Part shown: positions 1 to 7,764 of the stretch, piece by piece
How positions within the stretch are numbered: the first letter of the stretch is position 1
Layout: the number at the start of each line of letters is the position of its first letter
IMG/VR virus record: IMGVR_UViG_3300031221_000001
Span: 31,138 to 95,137 of that record
Source: a virus
DNA length: 64,000 nucleotides
Reading direction: 5' to 3' (one strand)
Notes under the pieces: model-generated
What the model was told of the DNA's origin: nothing
Seen by the model: only the letters and a program-made list of their open reading frames with translations
Database searches by the model: none
Made by a program: the position numbers and the translations under genes

Positions 1-1
1 T

Positions 2-88
2 GTGTTAGTTGATGACGTAGCTTATGCAAATGAAAATTTTACAAGCAAAGATGCTCATACCAATTACAGCGATACCACTTGCCCTTAA
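2..88 (+). CDS. C-terminal end of an unidentified protein (5' truncated)
   Basis: An open frame enters from the left edge and stops at TAA 86-88, giving 28 residues that end in SDTTCP. It is probably the tail of a larger virion or fibre protein, because adhesin-like genes follow at once in the same direction. Too little is present to assign a family. The following 40 bases are almost pure A/T with repeated AAATA, which is the usual leader composition for the next few genes. Confidence 0.5.
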   Translation: MLVDDVAYANENFTSKDAHTNYSDTTCP

Positions 89-128
89 AATAAATAATAA
101 TAACAAGTAAATAAATAAATAAAAAATT

Positions 129-419
129 ATGAAACCAAATGCAATAGCAAGTCCAGACGTTTTTCATCAAGCGACAACAGGACAATACGGAATAGTCAAA
201 CTTATAACTGATGATGTTAGTGCTGATAAAGTAGATGATTCTAAAGTTAATTTTGCCTTCATTAAATCTGAAGAAGACAACAGCTCTTTTGCTTGTAAGC
301 TAAGGAGAGATTATGACGATGTGTTTACTTGGAACTTAGACAAAGGCGATGTAATACCTGGTCCTTTTTATGAAATCACAAAGGTCGTTGGCATCTTGGC
401 TTGCTATCCTACAAAATAA
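129..419 (+). CDS. Small protein of unknown function
   Basis: A 96-residue soluble protein without signal peptide or membrane segment. It has an acidic middle and a hydrophobic C-terminal strand-like end. ATG 129 follows an A/T-only leader. I do not recognise the family. It lies in a run of small genes flanking an adhesin-like gene, so a role in the fibre or receptor-binding module is plausible but is inferred from position only. Confidence 0.7.
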   Translation: MKPNAIASPDVFHQATTGQYGIVKLITDDVSADKVDDSKVNFAFIKSEEDNSSFACKLRRDYDDVFTWNLDKGDVIPGPFYEITKVVGILACYPTK

Positions 420-425
420 ATTATT

Positions 426-584
426 ATGAAATTAGGAATGGGTTTAGGACTACATAAGCACAGGTTTAGAGGTGTTGGTGGAGATAGAACTCCCCCTAAC
501 AAAATGACTATTGAAAGTGTTGAGCTTACTAATGACACAACACCTCCTAATAAGATGACTATTGAATCTGTAGAATTAACTTAA
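426..584 (+). CDS. 52-residue protein with a duplicated 14-residue motif
   Basis: A short ORF starting seven bases after the previous stop: MKLGMGLGLHKHRF... and stopping at TAA 582-584. Residues 22-35 and 39-52 are the same 14-residue motif, TPPNKMTIESVELT, so most of the protein is a tandem duplication. Short glycine-rich proteins of this style sit beside fibre genes in flavobacterial phages and prophages as far as I recall, but no function is known to me. The clean spacing to both neighbours and the conserved repeat at protein level support it being expressed. Confidence 0.6.
   Translation: MKLGMGLGLHKHRFRGVGGDRTPPNKMTIESVELTNDTTPPNKMTIESVELT
489..581 (+). repeat. Two in-frame copies of a 42-base unit
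   Basis: Codons for TPPNKMTIESVELT occur at about 489-530 and again at 540-581. The protein copies are identical, while the DNA copies differ at several synonymous positions. This argues for selection on the peptide and against a very recent DNA duplication. Confidence 0.75.
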
Positions 585-595
585 AAATAAATAAT

Positions 596-1618
596 ATGGT
601 ATTAAAAATAATAGCAAATTTAAACGGAGGTGACTTAGTTACTCTTGATAATGAACTAACATATAAAATATATGGTTCTGCTGATAACTATGCTTCACCA
701 ATAGCTACTTTAGGTAGTGCTATTAATGATAGTAAAGTAAGCGTTGCAAATGGAATTGTAACTATTGATAATGTTAACGTAGGAACTGAAGATGTTTTTA
801 AAATATCTTCTGTTGATGAGGCTGGAAATGAAGCTGAATTAAGTGATGCGATTTATAATATTGACCCACAAGCACAGGCACAAATAACACGTATTCAAAA
901 CGCTGGTGGTACTATTGAAGATGCTAATATAATTGATGCAGACATTAAATTTCTGAAATCAATAGGATTATTTGCAAATTTAAAATATGCAGTAGACCCT
1001 CGTGCTGGTATTATACAAAGAGTAGATGGTTCTGATATTTTTGCATCTAAGATATTTGATTACAGTGGTAGTGATGCAGATACAGCAAATGCTACAGGTT
1101 CAGAACAACCAAAAAAAGGTGTTCTAAACGGTGTTACTTCATTAGATTTTGATGGAGTAAACGACAGGCTTACAAATACAAATACCGTTAGTTTCCTTGC
1201 AGGTGAAGAAATGTTTTCTGTTGCTGTTTATGCACAGGATTTTGATAGTTCAGAAAAATACGGTTCTATAATAGACAAATTCAGCCTAAATGAGAGTGGA
1301 AAAGAATTTGCAAAATCAAGAGATGATATAGGAATTTTCGGAAATAGAATACCATACACTCCTTATCAAAACGTACAAATAATAGCTAGTGGTACAGTTG
1401 ACACAAATAATTTGTCAACAGGTTTTATTAATGGTTCTCAAATCGGACAAAAAACTGAAGTAGCTAATGCTGTAGGTAAAAGATTAGGAGTTAATAGAAA
1501 TGACTCATTTTATGCAAAAGCAAAATTTCAAAAGAATTGGGATTTTAACAAACTTCCTACAGAATCACAGGCTGCTGCAATTAATACTTATTTAACCAAT
1601 CAATTTAATATTTCTTAA
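596..1618 (+). CDS. Adhesin-like / receptor-binding protein with Ig-like and lectin-like regions
   Basis: A 340-residue protein. Residues 1-90 look like one fibronectin-III/Ig-like domain (alternating strands, GTEDVFKISSVDEAGNEAE). After a helical linker, residues about 130-340 resemble the LamG/concanavalin-type jelly roll seen at the ends of Bacteroidota phage and cell-surface proteins (SLDFDGVNDRL, FINGSQIG). The likely role is host-surface recognition on a tail fibre or tip. There is no signal peptide, as expected for a virion protein. Glycine is mostly encoded by GGT, unlike the GGA-rich genes after 2.6 kb. The family call is by pattern only. Confidence 0.6.
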   Translation: MVLKIIANLNGGDLVTLDNELTYKIYGSADNYASPIATLGSAINDSKVSVANGIVTIDNVNVGTEDVFKISSVDEAGNEAELSDAIYNIDPQAQAQITRIQNAGGTIEDANIIDADIKFLKSIGLFANLKYAVDPRAGIIQRVDGSDIFASKIFDYSGSDADTANATGSEQPKKGVLNGVTSLDFDGVNDRLTNTNTVSFLAGEEMFSVAVYAQDFDSSEKYGSIIDKFSLNESGKEFAKSRDDIGIFGNRIPYTPYQNVQIIASGTVDTNNLSTGFINGSQIGQKTEVANAVGKRLGVNRNDSFYAKAKFQKNWDFNKLPTESQAAAINTYLTNQFNIS

Positions 1619-1620
1619 TT

Positions 1621-1824
1621 ATGTATTATAAAGGAACTAAATCGCAATGTGAAGATTATAACTTAGAGGTTTATAATGGCACAGAAAGCATGAAGCAAGA
1701 CCCCTTTACAACCTCTTACGCTTCAATTCAAGAAATAGAAGGACAGTTTTATATTTTGAAGCATAAAGATTTTGAAAGTAATATGGATGAAGTTAGTCAA
1801 GTCCCAAAAAAAACAGAAATATGA
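1621..1824 (+). CDS. Small protein of unknown function next to the adhesin gene
   Basis: 67 residues, starting two bases after the adhesin stop and overlapping the next gene at ATGA (1821-1824), so it is translated in the same transcript. It has a short N-terminal YYKGT motif followed by a hydrophilic body. Similar small proteins follow fibre genes in other flavobacterial phages as far as I recall, but no function can be given. Confidence 0.65.
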   Translation: MYYKGTKSQCEDYNLEVYNGTESMKQDPFTTSYASIQEIEGQFYILKHKDFESNMDEVSQVPKKTEI

Positions 1825-2099
1825 AAAAATTTAAAGATTACCTAAAAAGAACACGCCACCACCTTCACGCTATTGTAGGCATAGCGGGCGGATTCCTAGC
1901 CTCTTTGTCACTTTCATGGGTTTGGCTAGGTTTTAGGAATTTAGAGGCTTTAGACAAGGCTATGTGGTTTCTCGCACCAGCTTTTATTATAGGTTTGATT
2001 TGGGAATGGAAACAGGGAAAAATTAATAAGTGGGATATTTTTGTGAGTGGTATAGCGATTTCTACAGGAGTATATTTAGGGGGAATTGTATTTAACTGA
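1821..2099 (+). CDS. Holin-like small membrane protein (copy 1)
   Basis: A 92-residue protein with two or three hydrophobic helices: about residues 17-38, 48-64 and 72-91. A basic N-terminus (KKFKDYLKRTRHHLH) precedes the first. The layout matches the next gene (HLH-x-IVG near the N-terminus, an acidic residue after helix two, and D-x-x-x-x-G-I before the last helix), so the two look like paralogues. Size and membrane topology fit a holin, the inner-membrane pore former of lysis. No endolysin is recognised beside it, so the role is inferred. Confidence 0.5.
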   Translation: MKKFKDYLKRTRHHLHAIVGIAGGFLASLSLSWVWLGFRNLEALDKAMWFLAPAFIIGLIWEWKQGKINKWDIFVSGIAISTGVYLGGIVFN

Positions 2100-2136
2100 A
2101 TTGTAAAACATTTATTACAATAAATAAATATAAATT

Positions 2137-2478
2137 ATGAAGTTTTTTGACAAGATTATTAAAGAGAGATGGCACTTACACATTATTGTAGGGGAAGGTT
2201 TTGGATTTCTTCTATTTGTAGCATTTAGTTTGTTAGGATTTTATGATTCTACGAGATGGTGGGAAGAGATGGTTATTCAATTAGTTTTTGGAACTGTGTT
2301 TGGCTTGGCTTTTGAAATTATCCAGGACCACACTTCGGCGGTTTATTACAAGAAACTGGAGATACTCTACAAATTACAAATTTTCTCAAGAAATAAAATC
2401 GTAGAGAGCAAAGCAGATGCTTTCGCCACAGGCATTGGTTTTGCGGTCATTATTCCACTTATTTACATTTTTATTTAA
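2137..2478 (+). CDS. Holin-like small membrane protein (copy 2)
   Basis: A 113-residue membrane protein with helices at about residues 15-35, 47-62 and 94-113. It shares with its upstream neighbour the start RWHLHIIVGEGFGF, a central E-x-x-Q after the second helix and a DAFATGIGF segment leading into the last helix. The D...TGIGF end loosely recalls VanZ-like membrane proteins. A paired holin/antiholin is one reading. An immunity or superinfection-exclusion membrane protein is another. Confidence 0.45.
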   Translation: MKFFDKIIKERWHLHIIVGEGFGFLLFVAFSLLGFYDSTRWWEEMVIQLVFGTVFGLAFEIIQDHTSAVYYKKLEILYKLQIFSRNKIVESKADAFATGIGFAVIIPLIYIFI

Positions 2479-2482
2479 TTTT

Positions 2483-2530
2483 ATGAGTATATTGCTACAT
2501 AAGAGTCGTAATGAAGGCGAAAGTCACTAA
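2483..2530 (+). CDS. Possible 15-residue leader-type ORF
   Basis: ATG 2483 opens MSILLHKSRNEGESH and stops at TAA 2528-2530, just before a long hairpin. It is only 15 codons, so it may be chance. Its place between a gene end and a stem-loop would suit a leader peptide or a remnant of a larger gene. No start signal other than the A/T-rich upstream sequence supports it. Confidence 0.2.
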   Translation: MSILLHKSRNEGESH

Positions 2531-2535
2531 TATAA

Positions 2536-2572
2536 ACACTACATAGCCATTCGTCGGTAGGCAATGTAGTGT
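2536..2572 (+). other. Long stem-loop between modules
   Basis: Arms 2536-2548 and 2560-2572 are 13 bases each and pair at 12 of 13 positions around an 11-base loop (ATTCGTCGGTA). No T-run follows, so it is not a standard intrinsic terminator. It lies at the junction between the GGT-rich adhesion/holin module and the rest of the window. It could be an RNA processing site, an mRNA-stabilising end or a recombination joint. Confidence 0.6.
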
Positions 2573-2607
2573 AAATGTATAATCGACAAAACCAAAATTA
2601 AAATCAA

Positions 2608-3006
2608 ATGAGTAAAGAAGACAGTAAAAAAGTAGAAGTAGAGATCAAGAATCTCTCAGAAGTGGAATTGAATGCGCACGAGTCAGGAAGAATTATCGTA
2701 ACAGAGACTGAAGACGGTCAGGTAACGATTTCAGCAAAGACTAAAGGAGCGGTGAATGTAACGTATTTAGTTGGATTACTGGAGGTAGCTAAAAACGACA
2801 TCCTCAATCGTCAAGAAGGAGACGAACATCAGCAAGAGACTGTTGATGTCGTTCTTGAAGAAATCGACTTTGAGATGGATGTCCAAGGACAACTAAAATC
2901 TCAAGGAAAGAAAGTAGGAGACACAATTCAGATGCCAGAGCAAATCGCTGAACTTAGGAACACAGCCAAATTACAGTTTGAAAAAAGTAAGAAGGTTAAC
3001 AAATAG
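2608..3006 (+). CDS. Acidic protein of unknown function
   Basis: 132 residues, very rich in Glu, Lys, Val and Gln, with no membrane segment. The N-terminal 60 residues look like beta strands (RIIVTETEDGQVTISAKTKG). The C-terminal part is helical and charged. The gene is closed by a terminator 20 bases downstream, so it is the last gene of its transcript. The function is not recognised. Confidence 0.7.
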   Translation: MSKEDSKKVEVEIKNLSEVELNAHESGRIIVTETEDGQVTISAKTKGAVNVTYLVGLLEVAKNDILNRQEGDEHQQETVDVVLEEIDFEMDVQGQLKSQGKKVGDTIQMPEQIAELRNTAKLQFEKSKKVNK

Positions 3007-3025
3007 TAAAATCACGACAACAATT

Positions 3026-3060
3026 AAAAGTCCTACAGATTAACGTTTGTAGGACTTTTT
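3026..3060 (+). terminator. Intrinsic terminator
   Basis: Perfect 12-base arms (3026-3037 and 3048-3059; core AGTCCTACA / TGTAGGACT) around a 10-base loop, running straight into TTTTT at 3056-3060. It separates the 2608-3006 gene from the next transcript, whose promoter begins immediately after. Confidence 0.9.
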
Positions 3061-3092
3061 GTTGCATTAAACATATTGTTTAGTTATCTTTA
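3061..3092 (+). promoter_or_regulatory. Bacteroidota-type promoter
   Basis: GTTG at 3061-3064, exactly 20 bases, then TATCTTTA at 3085-3092. This matches the Bacteroidota vegetative pattern TTTG-N19/21-TAnnTTTG except for the last base. The ATG of the next gene is 21 bases downstream. The same arrangement recurs elsewhere in the window. Confidence 0.7.
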
Positions 3093-3113
3093 GTAAATAT
3101 TAAATCTAATGAT

Positions 3114-3545
3114 ATGGACAATAAGTATCGAGTACTAAAGGCATTGCAGAAGATAGAGCAATTACCACAAGACATACCTTCAGAAAAAGGATTGTCACAG
3201 ATATTCAAAGATCACGACTGTAAAAATTATGTGCGCTTAGCTAAGTATCTGGTGAACAATAAATATCTTGAAAGAAAAGGATCTCCTAAAACTAAATACG
3301 TTTACACTTGGAGATGTAGTCACAGACCGAACATAAAGATGGTTGAGTTAATAATCAAAGGAGTTAGTAAAGTCAATAAAATCCAGAATCGACAGTACAA
3401 TAAGTCGTCCAGAGCAAGTAGGCACCTATCGCCTAGCCAAGATTTTAGAATACAGATAGACCAACAAATCGATAAAGTTCAAAAAGAAATTGACGAAAGA
3501 AGATTAATTTTACAGGCATTAAATACATTAAGATCAGAACTATGA
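3114..3545 (+). CDS. Putative winged-helix protein
   Basis: 143 residues. Residues 1-70 show a helix-helix-helix-strand pattern (LAKYLVNNKYLERKGSPKTKYVY) like a winged helix whose wing is KGSPKTKY. The last 40 residues are a charged coiled coil (IQIDQQIDKVQKEIDERR). This fits a DNA-binding oligomer. It is first in a transcript of five small genes leading into the portal gene, where a small terminase often sits. Transcriptional regulator or small terminase subunit are both possible and I cannot choose. Confidence 0.55.
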   Translation: MDNKYRVLKALQKIEQLPQDIPSEKGLSQIFKDHDCKNYVRLAKYLVNNKYLERKGSPKTKYVYTWRCSHRPNIKMVELIIKGVSKVNKIQNRQYNKSSRASRHLSPSQDFRIQIDQQIDKVQKEIDERRLILQALNTLRSEL

Positions 3546-3853
3546 GAGAGCTAGAAAAACACAACCCTGACAGTCACAAACAGATCAAGCAGGCAGAAAT
3601 TAAGAAACAGCACAACCTACTAGGGTCATTCAAAAAAATTAGAGGACTAACACTGTTTCAAATGGATGTTACTACAGGAAAGATCTCCAAAGCAAAATTT
3701 GAACAACGGACCGTAGAATATGTTGGACAAAAAAAGCGAAACAAACTGATAGCAGAAGAGAACTGTCTGTATGTTCAAGCGTTGAATTTTAAGAACGCTA
3801 AAAAGAAGTTTACTAAGAAAGTTAAACAGCTAATAGCACAAAAACATGACTAA
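3542..3853 (+). CDS. Basic protein of unknown function
   Basis: 103 residues, overlapping the previous gene by four bases (ATGA) and the next by eight. It is strongly basic and lysine-rich, with no membrane segment, which suggests nucleic acid contact. No family is recognised. Translational coupling with both neighbours implies a common transcript. Confidence 0.65.
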   Translation: MRELEKHNPDSHKQIKQAEIKKQHNLLGSFKKIRGLTLFQMDVTTGKISKAKFEQRTVEYVGQKKRNKLIAEENCLYVQALNFKNAKKKFTKKVKQLIAQKHD

Positions 3854-4232
3854 ATTACACGCAATCGCCTTTGATCGGTATAAGAGTGAGCAGACTACTG
3901 AAGGAGTGATTTATAACATAGTGGATCAAGAGCACAACGTAATTGTCCAGTACTTTGTGTCGCATAAAGAATACACACTCCACGACATGTATATAGAGAA
4001 TCAATCTAGAGCACCAAGTAGTATGAAAAGAGCCTTGCAAAATTATCTCGATGATAGGTACGGTAAAGATTTGTGGAAGATCAAAACAGTATTTACAGGA
4101 ATGATGGTCAAGAGGAGTCAGAGGTTGAGGCAAATAACGTTCAATCGAGATTCGATAAGGCTAGTGTACAACATGACAGACAAGCAAGTAGAGACAGGTA
4201 AGGCGAATCAAAACTCACAAAACGGTTTTTAG
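3846..4232 (+). CDS. Protein of unknown function
   Basis: 128 residues, mildly basic, mixed alpha/beta. The N-terminal half has strands (IAFDRYKSE, VIYNIVDQEHNVIVQYF) and the C-terminal half a basic helix (MMVKRSQRLRQITFNRDSIR). It overlaps the previous gene by eight bases. No recognisable motif. Confidence 0.65.
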   Translation: MTKLHAIAFDRYKSEQTTEGVIYNIVDQEHNVIVQYFVSHKEYTLHDMYIENQSRAPSSMKRALQNYLDDRYGKDLWKIKTVFTGMMVKRSQRLRQITFNRDSIRLVYNMTDKQVETGKANQNSQNGF

Positions 4233-4279
4233 TTAACGATTAATTGGTGAGCTTTAGAAAAATTATACACAACAATCTC

Positions 4280-4822
4280 ATGGAAGACATTTCACAACAC
4301 ATAAAGGATAGACAGAACTTAATTAGAAACAACATTGGAGATAGTATTTCTAAAGGATCCTTTTCAGACGAATTTAGATATAACAGTAATGCAATTCCAA
4401 TATCTAAGACAGGGAAAGAAATCAAAGTCAAGCTAGAAGACGTTAAGCGAGGTTCAATAAATCGTTGCAACGATTTAGCGAATGAAATGAAAGATCTATT
4501 AGCCAAGTGCTCAACTGTGCCAACAGAAGAACCTTCTACATACGAGTTTCAAAAAATGAAAAGCAAGTTCGATGTCATCCCTAAAATGTTTTCATTCAAA
4601 CACGAAGAGATGAATGTGTCAGAAGGATCAATGGATCAGCCAAAACAAATGTCTTCTGAAGAAAAGGCTCAAAGAGAGTGCTGTCACATGTACAACGAAA
4701 AGGTATACAGCTACATTAATGCAAAAATTGATGCCTATGTAATTGATATAATGATTGACGGACTTAAAGATAGTCGCAACTACGACTTAACAATAACACA
4801 AGCAACTCATTTAGGATTTTAA
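4280..4822 (+). CDS. Helical protein of unknown function
   Basis: 180 residues from ATG 4280. The frame is open back to a TTG at 4244, but A-rich sequence precedes ATG 4280 and the other genes here use ATG, so I prefer it. The protein is mostly helical and charged, with no membrane segment and no motif I recognise. The stop is followed two bases later by the start of the next gene. Confidence 0.65.
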   Translation: MEDISQHIKDRQNLIRNNIGDSISKGSFSDEFRYNSNAIPISKTGKEIKVKLEDVKRGSINRCNDLANEMKDLLAKCSTVPTEEPSTYEFQKMKSKFDVIPKMFSFKHEEMNVSEGSMDQPKQMSSEEKAQRECCHMYNEKVYSYINAKIDAYVIDIMIDGLKDSRNYDLTITQATHLGF

Positions 4823-4824
4823 TT

Positions 4825-5130
4825 ATGGAGCACAAGATAAGAGAACATGCACAAGCAAAAGAAAACAACATTCACAGTCTATTGAAGAAGTCAATAGATC
4901 AATCAATGACTGAGCAGGAATTTACTGAAAAGTACGGATCAGGATATGAAGTATTTGCAAAATCTGACATTGCACAATTTGTACACGATGCAGTAGATAC
5001 AGAAGACATGTCTTTCGAAGATGCCGTGACTGAAGTTAAGACCTTAAATCCTGTATTGATCAAAGCAAACGGAATCGATGAACTTTCTACTCGATATGTT
5101 AGAAAAATTGAAGAAGAGAACCAACAATAA
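4825..5130 (+). CDS. Small acidic helical protein of unknown function
   Basis: 101 residues, acidic and helical, located directly before the portal gene in the same transcript. No motif is recognised. Its position suggests a role in head assembly or packaging, which is inference only. Confidence 0.65.
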   Translation: MEHKIREHAQAKENNIHSLLKKSIDQSMTEQEFTEKYGSGYEVFAKSDIAQFVHDAVDTEDMSFEDAVTEVKTLNPVLIKANGIDELSTRYVRKIEEENQQ

Positions 5131-5140
5131 ACGAAGCTAA

Positions 5141-6865
5141 ATGGAGTTTAATTACGTCTCTACGTCAACGCTAGGGGACTCAGATGATTCTAAAAAAGAA
5201 TCTATTAACGAGAACCAACTAGGCGATCAGCTAGATGCAATAAAAAAGTCACGCCATCAAATGGCAATAGATGAAGGTAGGGTGCTTGAAAGAGCATTCC
5301 AATCGTCAGATCCAGACATATTGCTCAAAGCAAACAGTCATTGGGAGGACGTTCAGCAACGAGAGGGGAGTGGTACGAAATCTGACTTAGTAGACCCTAA
5401 CGCATGGACCGATTCTGTAGGGTATAAAAGTAAGGCAGTCTCAATGTCTTACGGAATGCTTAGAAAAATGGCAATAACGCCAGTAATTAAAGCAATTATA
5501 AGTACAAGACAGACTCAAGTATCTGCGTTCTCATCTCCTCAAAAAAATAAGTACGAAACGGGATTTGTTGTAAGGAAAAAGAAAGAGTTTTATACTGAAG
5601 AAGAGCCCAAAGTTTCTAATTCAGACAAGCAAACAATAAAAAAGATCACTCAATTCATAATTAGTGGTGGAGAAAAATCTAACGCATGGCACGGAGACAG
5701 TTTTGATAGCTTTTTGAAGAAAGTTACCGCAGATTCGTTGACAATCGATCAGGGATGCTTTGAAGTTGTAAGAAACAGAAAGGGAATTCCAACAGAATAC
5801 TTAGCAGTCGATGGAGCTACCTTTAGAATAGCTGATAGCTATGACGACGACAAGTATAGTGAAGGATCTTCTACTAAAAGAGAAAAGATTAGAGGATATT
5901 ACCCTTCATACGTTCAAGTAATTGATGGGATAATCAAAAACGAATACTATCCGTGGGAACTGTGCTTCGGAATACGAAACACTACGACTGACATATATGC
6001 TAATGGCTACGGGAAAAGTGAAGTCGAGGAGCTAGTAAGCATAATCACATGGATGTTGTACGCAGATTCTTATAATGGTAAATTCTTTTCGCAAGGATCA
6101 AGTCCTAAAGGAATGATTAAAGTGTCTAAAGGAATGAACCGTAACAGACTTGCAGAATTTCGTCAACAATGGATATCAATGGTTGCTGGAGTACAGAATG
6201 CATGGAAAATGCCAATCATTGAAGCAGAAAAAATGGACTATATCGACTTGCAAAAAAGCAACACAGACATGCAATTTGCTCAATGGCAAGAATATTTGAT
6301 TAAAATTGCATGTGCGATATTCAAAATTGCTCCAGAAGAGGTAGGATTTAATTTAGGGAATGCATCTGGAGGCGGAGCAATGTTTGAAGGTAACGGAGAG
6401 GCTAAGATTAAATACTCTAGAGACAAAGGATTGAAGCCATTGCTCAAATCGATTGAATTCTGGATCAACAAATGGATCGTCAATGCAATCGATGAAGATT
6501 TTGAATTTAAGTTCGTTGGATTAGAGGTTGATACTGAAGAAGCTGAAGTGGAGTTGGATATCAAAAAAGTAGGCAGCTTTATGGGATTCAAAGAAGCTCG
6601 AAGAAAACACAACCTTCCAGAAGAGCTTGAAGAGGGAGACTTTACACTAAACCCACAATACATTCAAATGATTCAGTCAAGAGAAATGAAGGGAGAGCAA
6701 GAAGAAAACGGTCAAGCTGTTGAAGAAGAATTTGAAGAAGACTCATTGTGGGACAATTTAGAGACCGATGATGAAGTGATCAAATCAATGTTTACGTCAG
6801 AACAGTTATCAGGACATCAAAACAATCCTATGATGGCAGATGCATTTAAAATGTTAATGGAATAG
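5141..6865 (+). CDS. Portal protein
   Basis: A 574-residue protein expected to form the dodecameric ring at the capsid vertex through which DNA is packaged and the tail is attached. The order of features fits portal families: a helical N-terminus, a core with TRQTQVSAFSSP, the WHGDSFDSFL segment and DSLTIDQGCFEVVRNRKGIP, a stem-like region about residues 300-420 (MDYIDLQKSNTDMQF, IFKIAPEEVGFNLG), and a very acidic C-terminal tail. Length is normal for large myoviruses. The gene leads the head module, with protease-scaffold and capsid genes downstream. Confidence 0.9.
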   Translation: MEFNYVSTSTLGDSDDSKKESINENQLGDQLDAIKKSRHQMAIDEGRVLERAFQSSDPDILLKANSHWEDVQQREGSGTKSDLVDPNAWTDSVGYKSKAVSMSYGMLRKMAITPVIKAIISTRQTQVSAFSSPQKNKYETGFVVRKKKEFYTEEEPKVSNSDKQTIKKITQFIISGGEKSNAWHGDSFDSFLKKVTADSLTIDQGCFEVVRNRKGIPTEYLAVDGATFRIADSYDDDKYSEGSSTKREKIRGYYPSYVQVIDGIIKNEYYPWELCFGIRNTTTDIYANGYGKSEVEELVSIITWMLYADSYNGKFFSQGSSPKGMIKVSKGMNRNRLAEFRQQWISMVAGVQNAWKMPIIEAEKMDYIDLQKSNTDMQFAQWQEYLIKIACAIFKIAPEEVGFNLGNASGGGAMFEGNGEAKIKYSRDKGLKPLLKSIEFWINKWIVNAIDEDFEFKFVGLEVDTEEAEVELDIKKVGSFMGFKEARRKHNLPEELEEGDFTLNPQYIQMIQSREMKGEQEENGQAVEEEFEEDSLWDNLETDDEVIKSMFTSEQLSGHQNNPMMADAFKMLME

Positions 6866-6869
6866 CGCA

Positions 6870-7598
6870 ATGAAATCAATCAAAGATTACATACTAATTT
6901 TTATAATTGCAATGCTGGCAATCTTCTCTGGATATCAGTGGTGGAGAGCTAGTCAGGCTGATGACGTAATCAAAGATTACAAAAGGTACGTGATAGAACG
7001 CGACACCTTAATTGAAGTGTCTAAAGGACAGTACAAAAAGATAGTCGACGATACCAAGTCAATTAAAGAGTTAAATCAAACACTGAAAAATAGGAATGAG
7101 GAATTGTTTGAGGTGATAGAAGAACAGAATAAGGACATAGTTTCGCTAATTGAAATAACTCAATCATTCAAGTCGAAAACCGATACAGTCTATGTTGAAA
7201 GCGACAACTCTTTTGTAGACTATTATCCGTCAAAACAAGATCCGTTTGTACAGTACACCAGTAGATACGTTTCCAGTAATAAAAGAATCGGTGAATGGTC
7301 TCTTTCAGATATAAACATAGACTTAGTGATTAGCGAAAAGATGCCAGGACTATTTGAGGCAGATCTTAAAGGACCCTCTTTCTTAAAAATAAGCTCGCTG
7401 CAAGTAGAATCGTTGCCATTAGAAAACGTCAATCCAGATAATTTCGGATGGCTGTTGGGAGGATCGTTGGATTACAATTGGACAGATCAGTCCCCAGCAG
7501 TAGATTTGTATGGAGGAGTGCGTGTTAAGAAAACTAACATATTTCTTAAAGCAGGAACTGACGCAACTTTAGGAGTAGGACTAATTAAAGAGTTTTAA
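6870..7598 (+). CDS. Membrane-anchored coiled-coil protein with a beta-rich C-terminus
   Basis: 242 residues. One transmembrane helix at about residues 8-24 is followed by a coiled coil (about 30-110). The C-terminal 60 residues are strands with Gly and aromatic residues ending in LGVGLIKEF, which resembles the outer-membrane-barrel-like end of small Bacteroidota phage proteins. An inner-membrane anchor, a periplasm-spanning coil and an outer-membrane-like end would suit a spanin-type lysis protein. Its place between portal and head genes is odd for that role. Function unproven. Confidence 0.5.
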   Translation: MKSIKDYILIFIIAMLAIFSGYQWWRASQADDVIKDYKRYVIERDTLIEVSKGQYKKIVDDTKSIKELNQTLKNRNEELFEVIEEQNKDIVSLIEITQSFKSKTDTVYVESDNSFVDYYPSKQDPFVQYTSRYVSSNKRIGEWSLSDINIDLVISEKMPGLFEADLKGPSFLKISSLQVESLPLENVNPDNFGWLLGGSLDYNWTDQSPAVDLYGGVRVKKTNIFLKAGTDATLGVGLIKEF

Positions 7599-7600
7599 CG

Positions 7601-7738
7601 GTGGCTAAGCGATACAAAGACAAGCCTAGATACAAAGCAATCAATGGCTATGAGAAAGAGTTTAAGAAGCAGTTTTCTAGCGTTTTAAGCCTTGCACTGA
7701 AAGACGTCGAAAAGAAAATGTATCAAATGATAAAATAA
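7601..7738 (+). CDS. Small basic protein, GTG start
   Basis: GTG 7601 lies two bases after the previous stop and opens a 45-residue frame (AKRYKDKPRYKAINGYEKE...) that ends at TAA 7736-7738. It is lysine-rich with a helical second half. There is no ATG before residue 40. The exact fit into the gap and the protein-like composition support it, but no family is recognised. Confidence 0.5.
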   Translation: MAKRYKDKPRYKAINGYEKEFKKQFSSVLSLALKDVEKKMYQMIK

Positions 7739-7741
7739 TTG

Positions 7742-7749
7742 TACTTTTA
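7742..7749 (+). promoter_or_regulatory. Possible promoter -7 element
   Basis: TACTTTTA matches TAnnTTTA, and the next ATG is 15 bases downstream at 7765. No convincing TTTG/GTTG lies 19-21 bases upstream, so this is weak. Confidence 0.3.
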
Positions 7750-7764
7750 TAAAAAAATAAATCG

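Noticed and set aside
4244-4279. TTG start for the 4280-4822 gene
   Set aside because: Neighbouring genes use ATG almost without exception, and A-rich sequence precedes ATG 4280.
6280-6663. Minus-strand frame of 127 codons opposite the portal gene
   Set aside because: It is Ser/Pro/Leu-rich, antisense to a clear gene, and no promoter or neighbour supports it.
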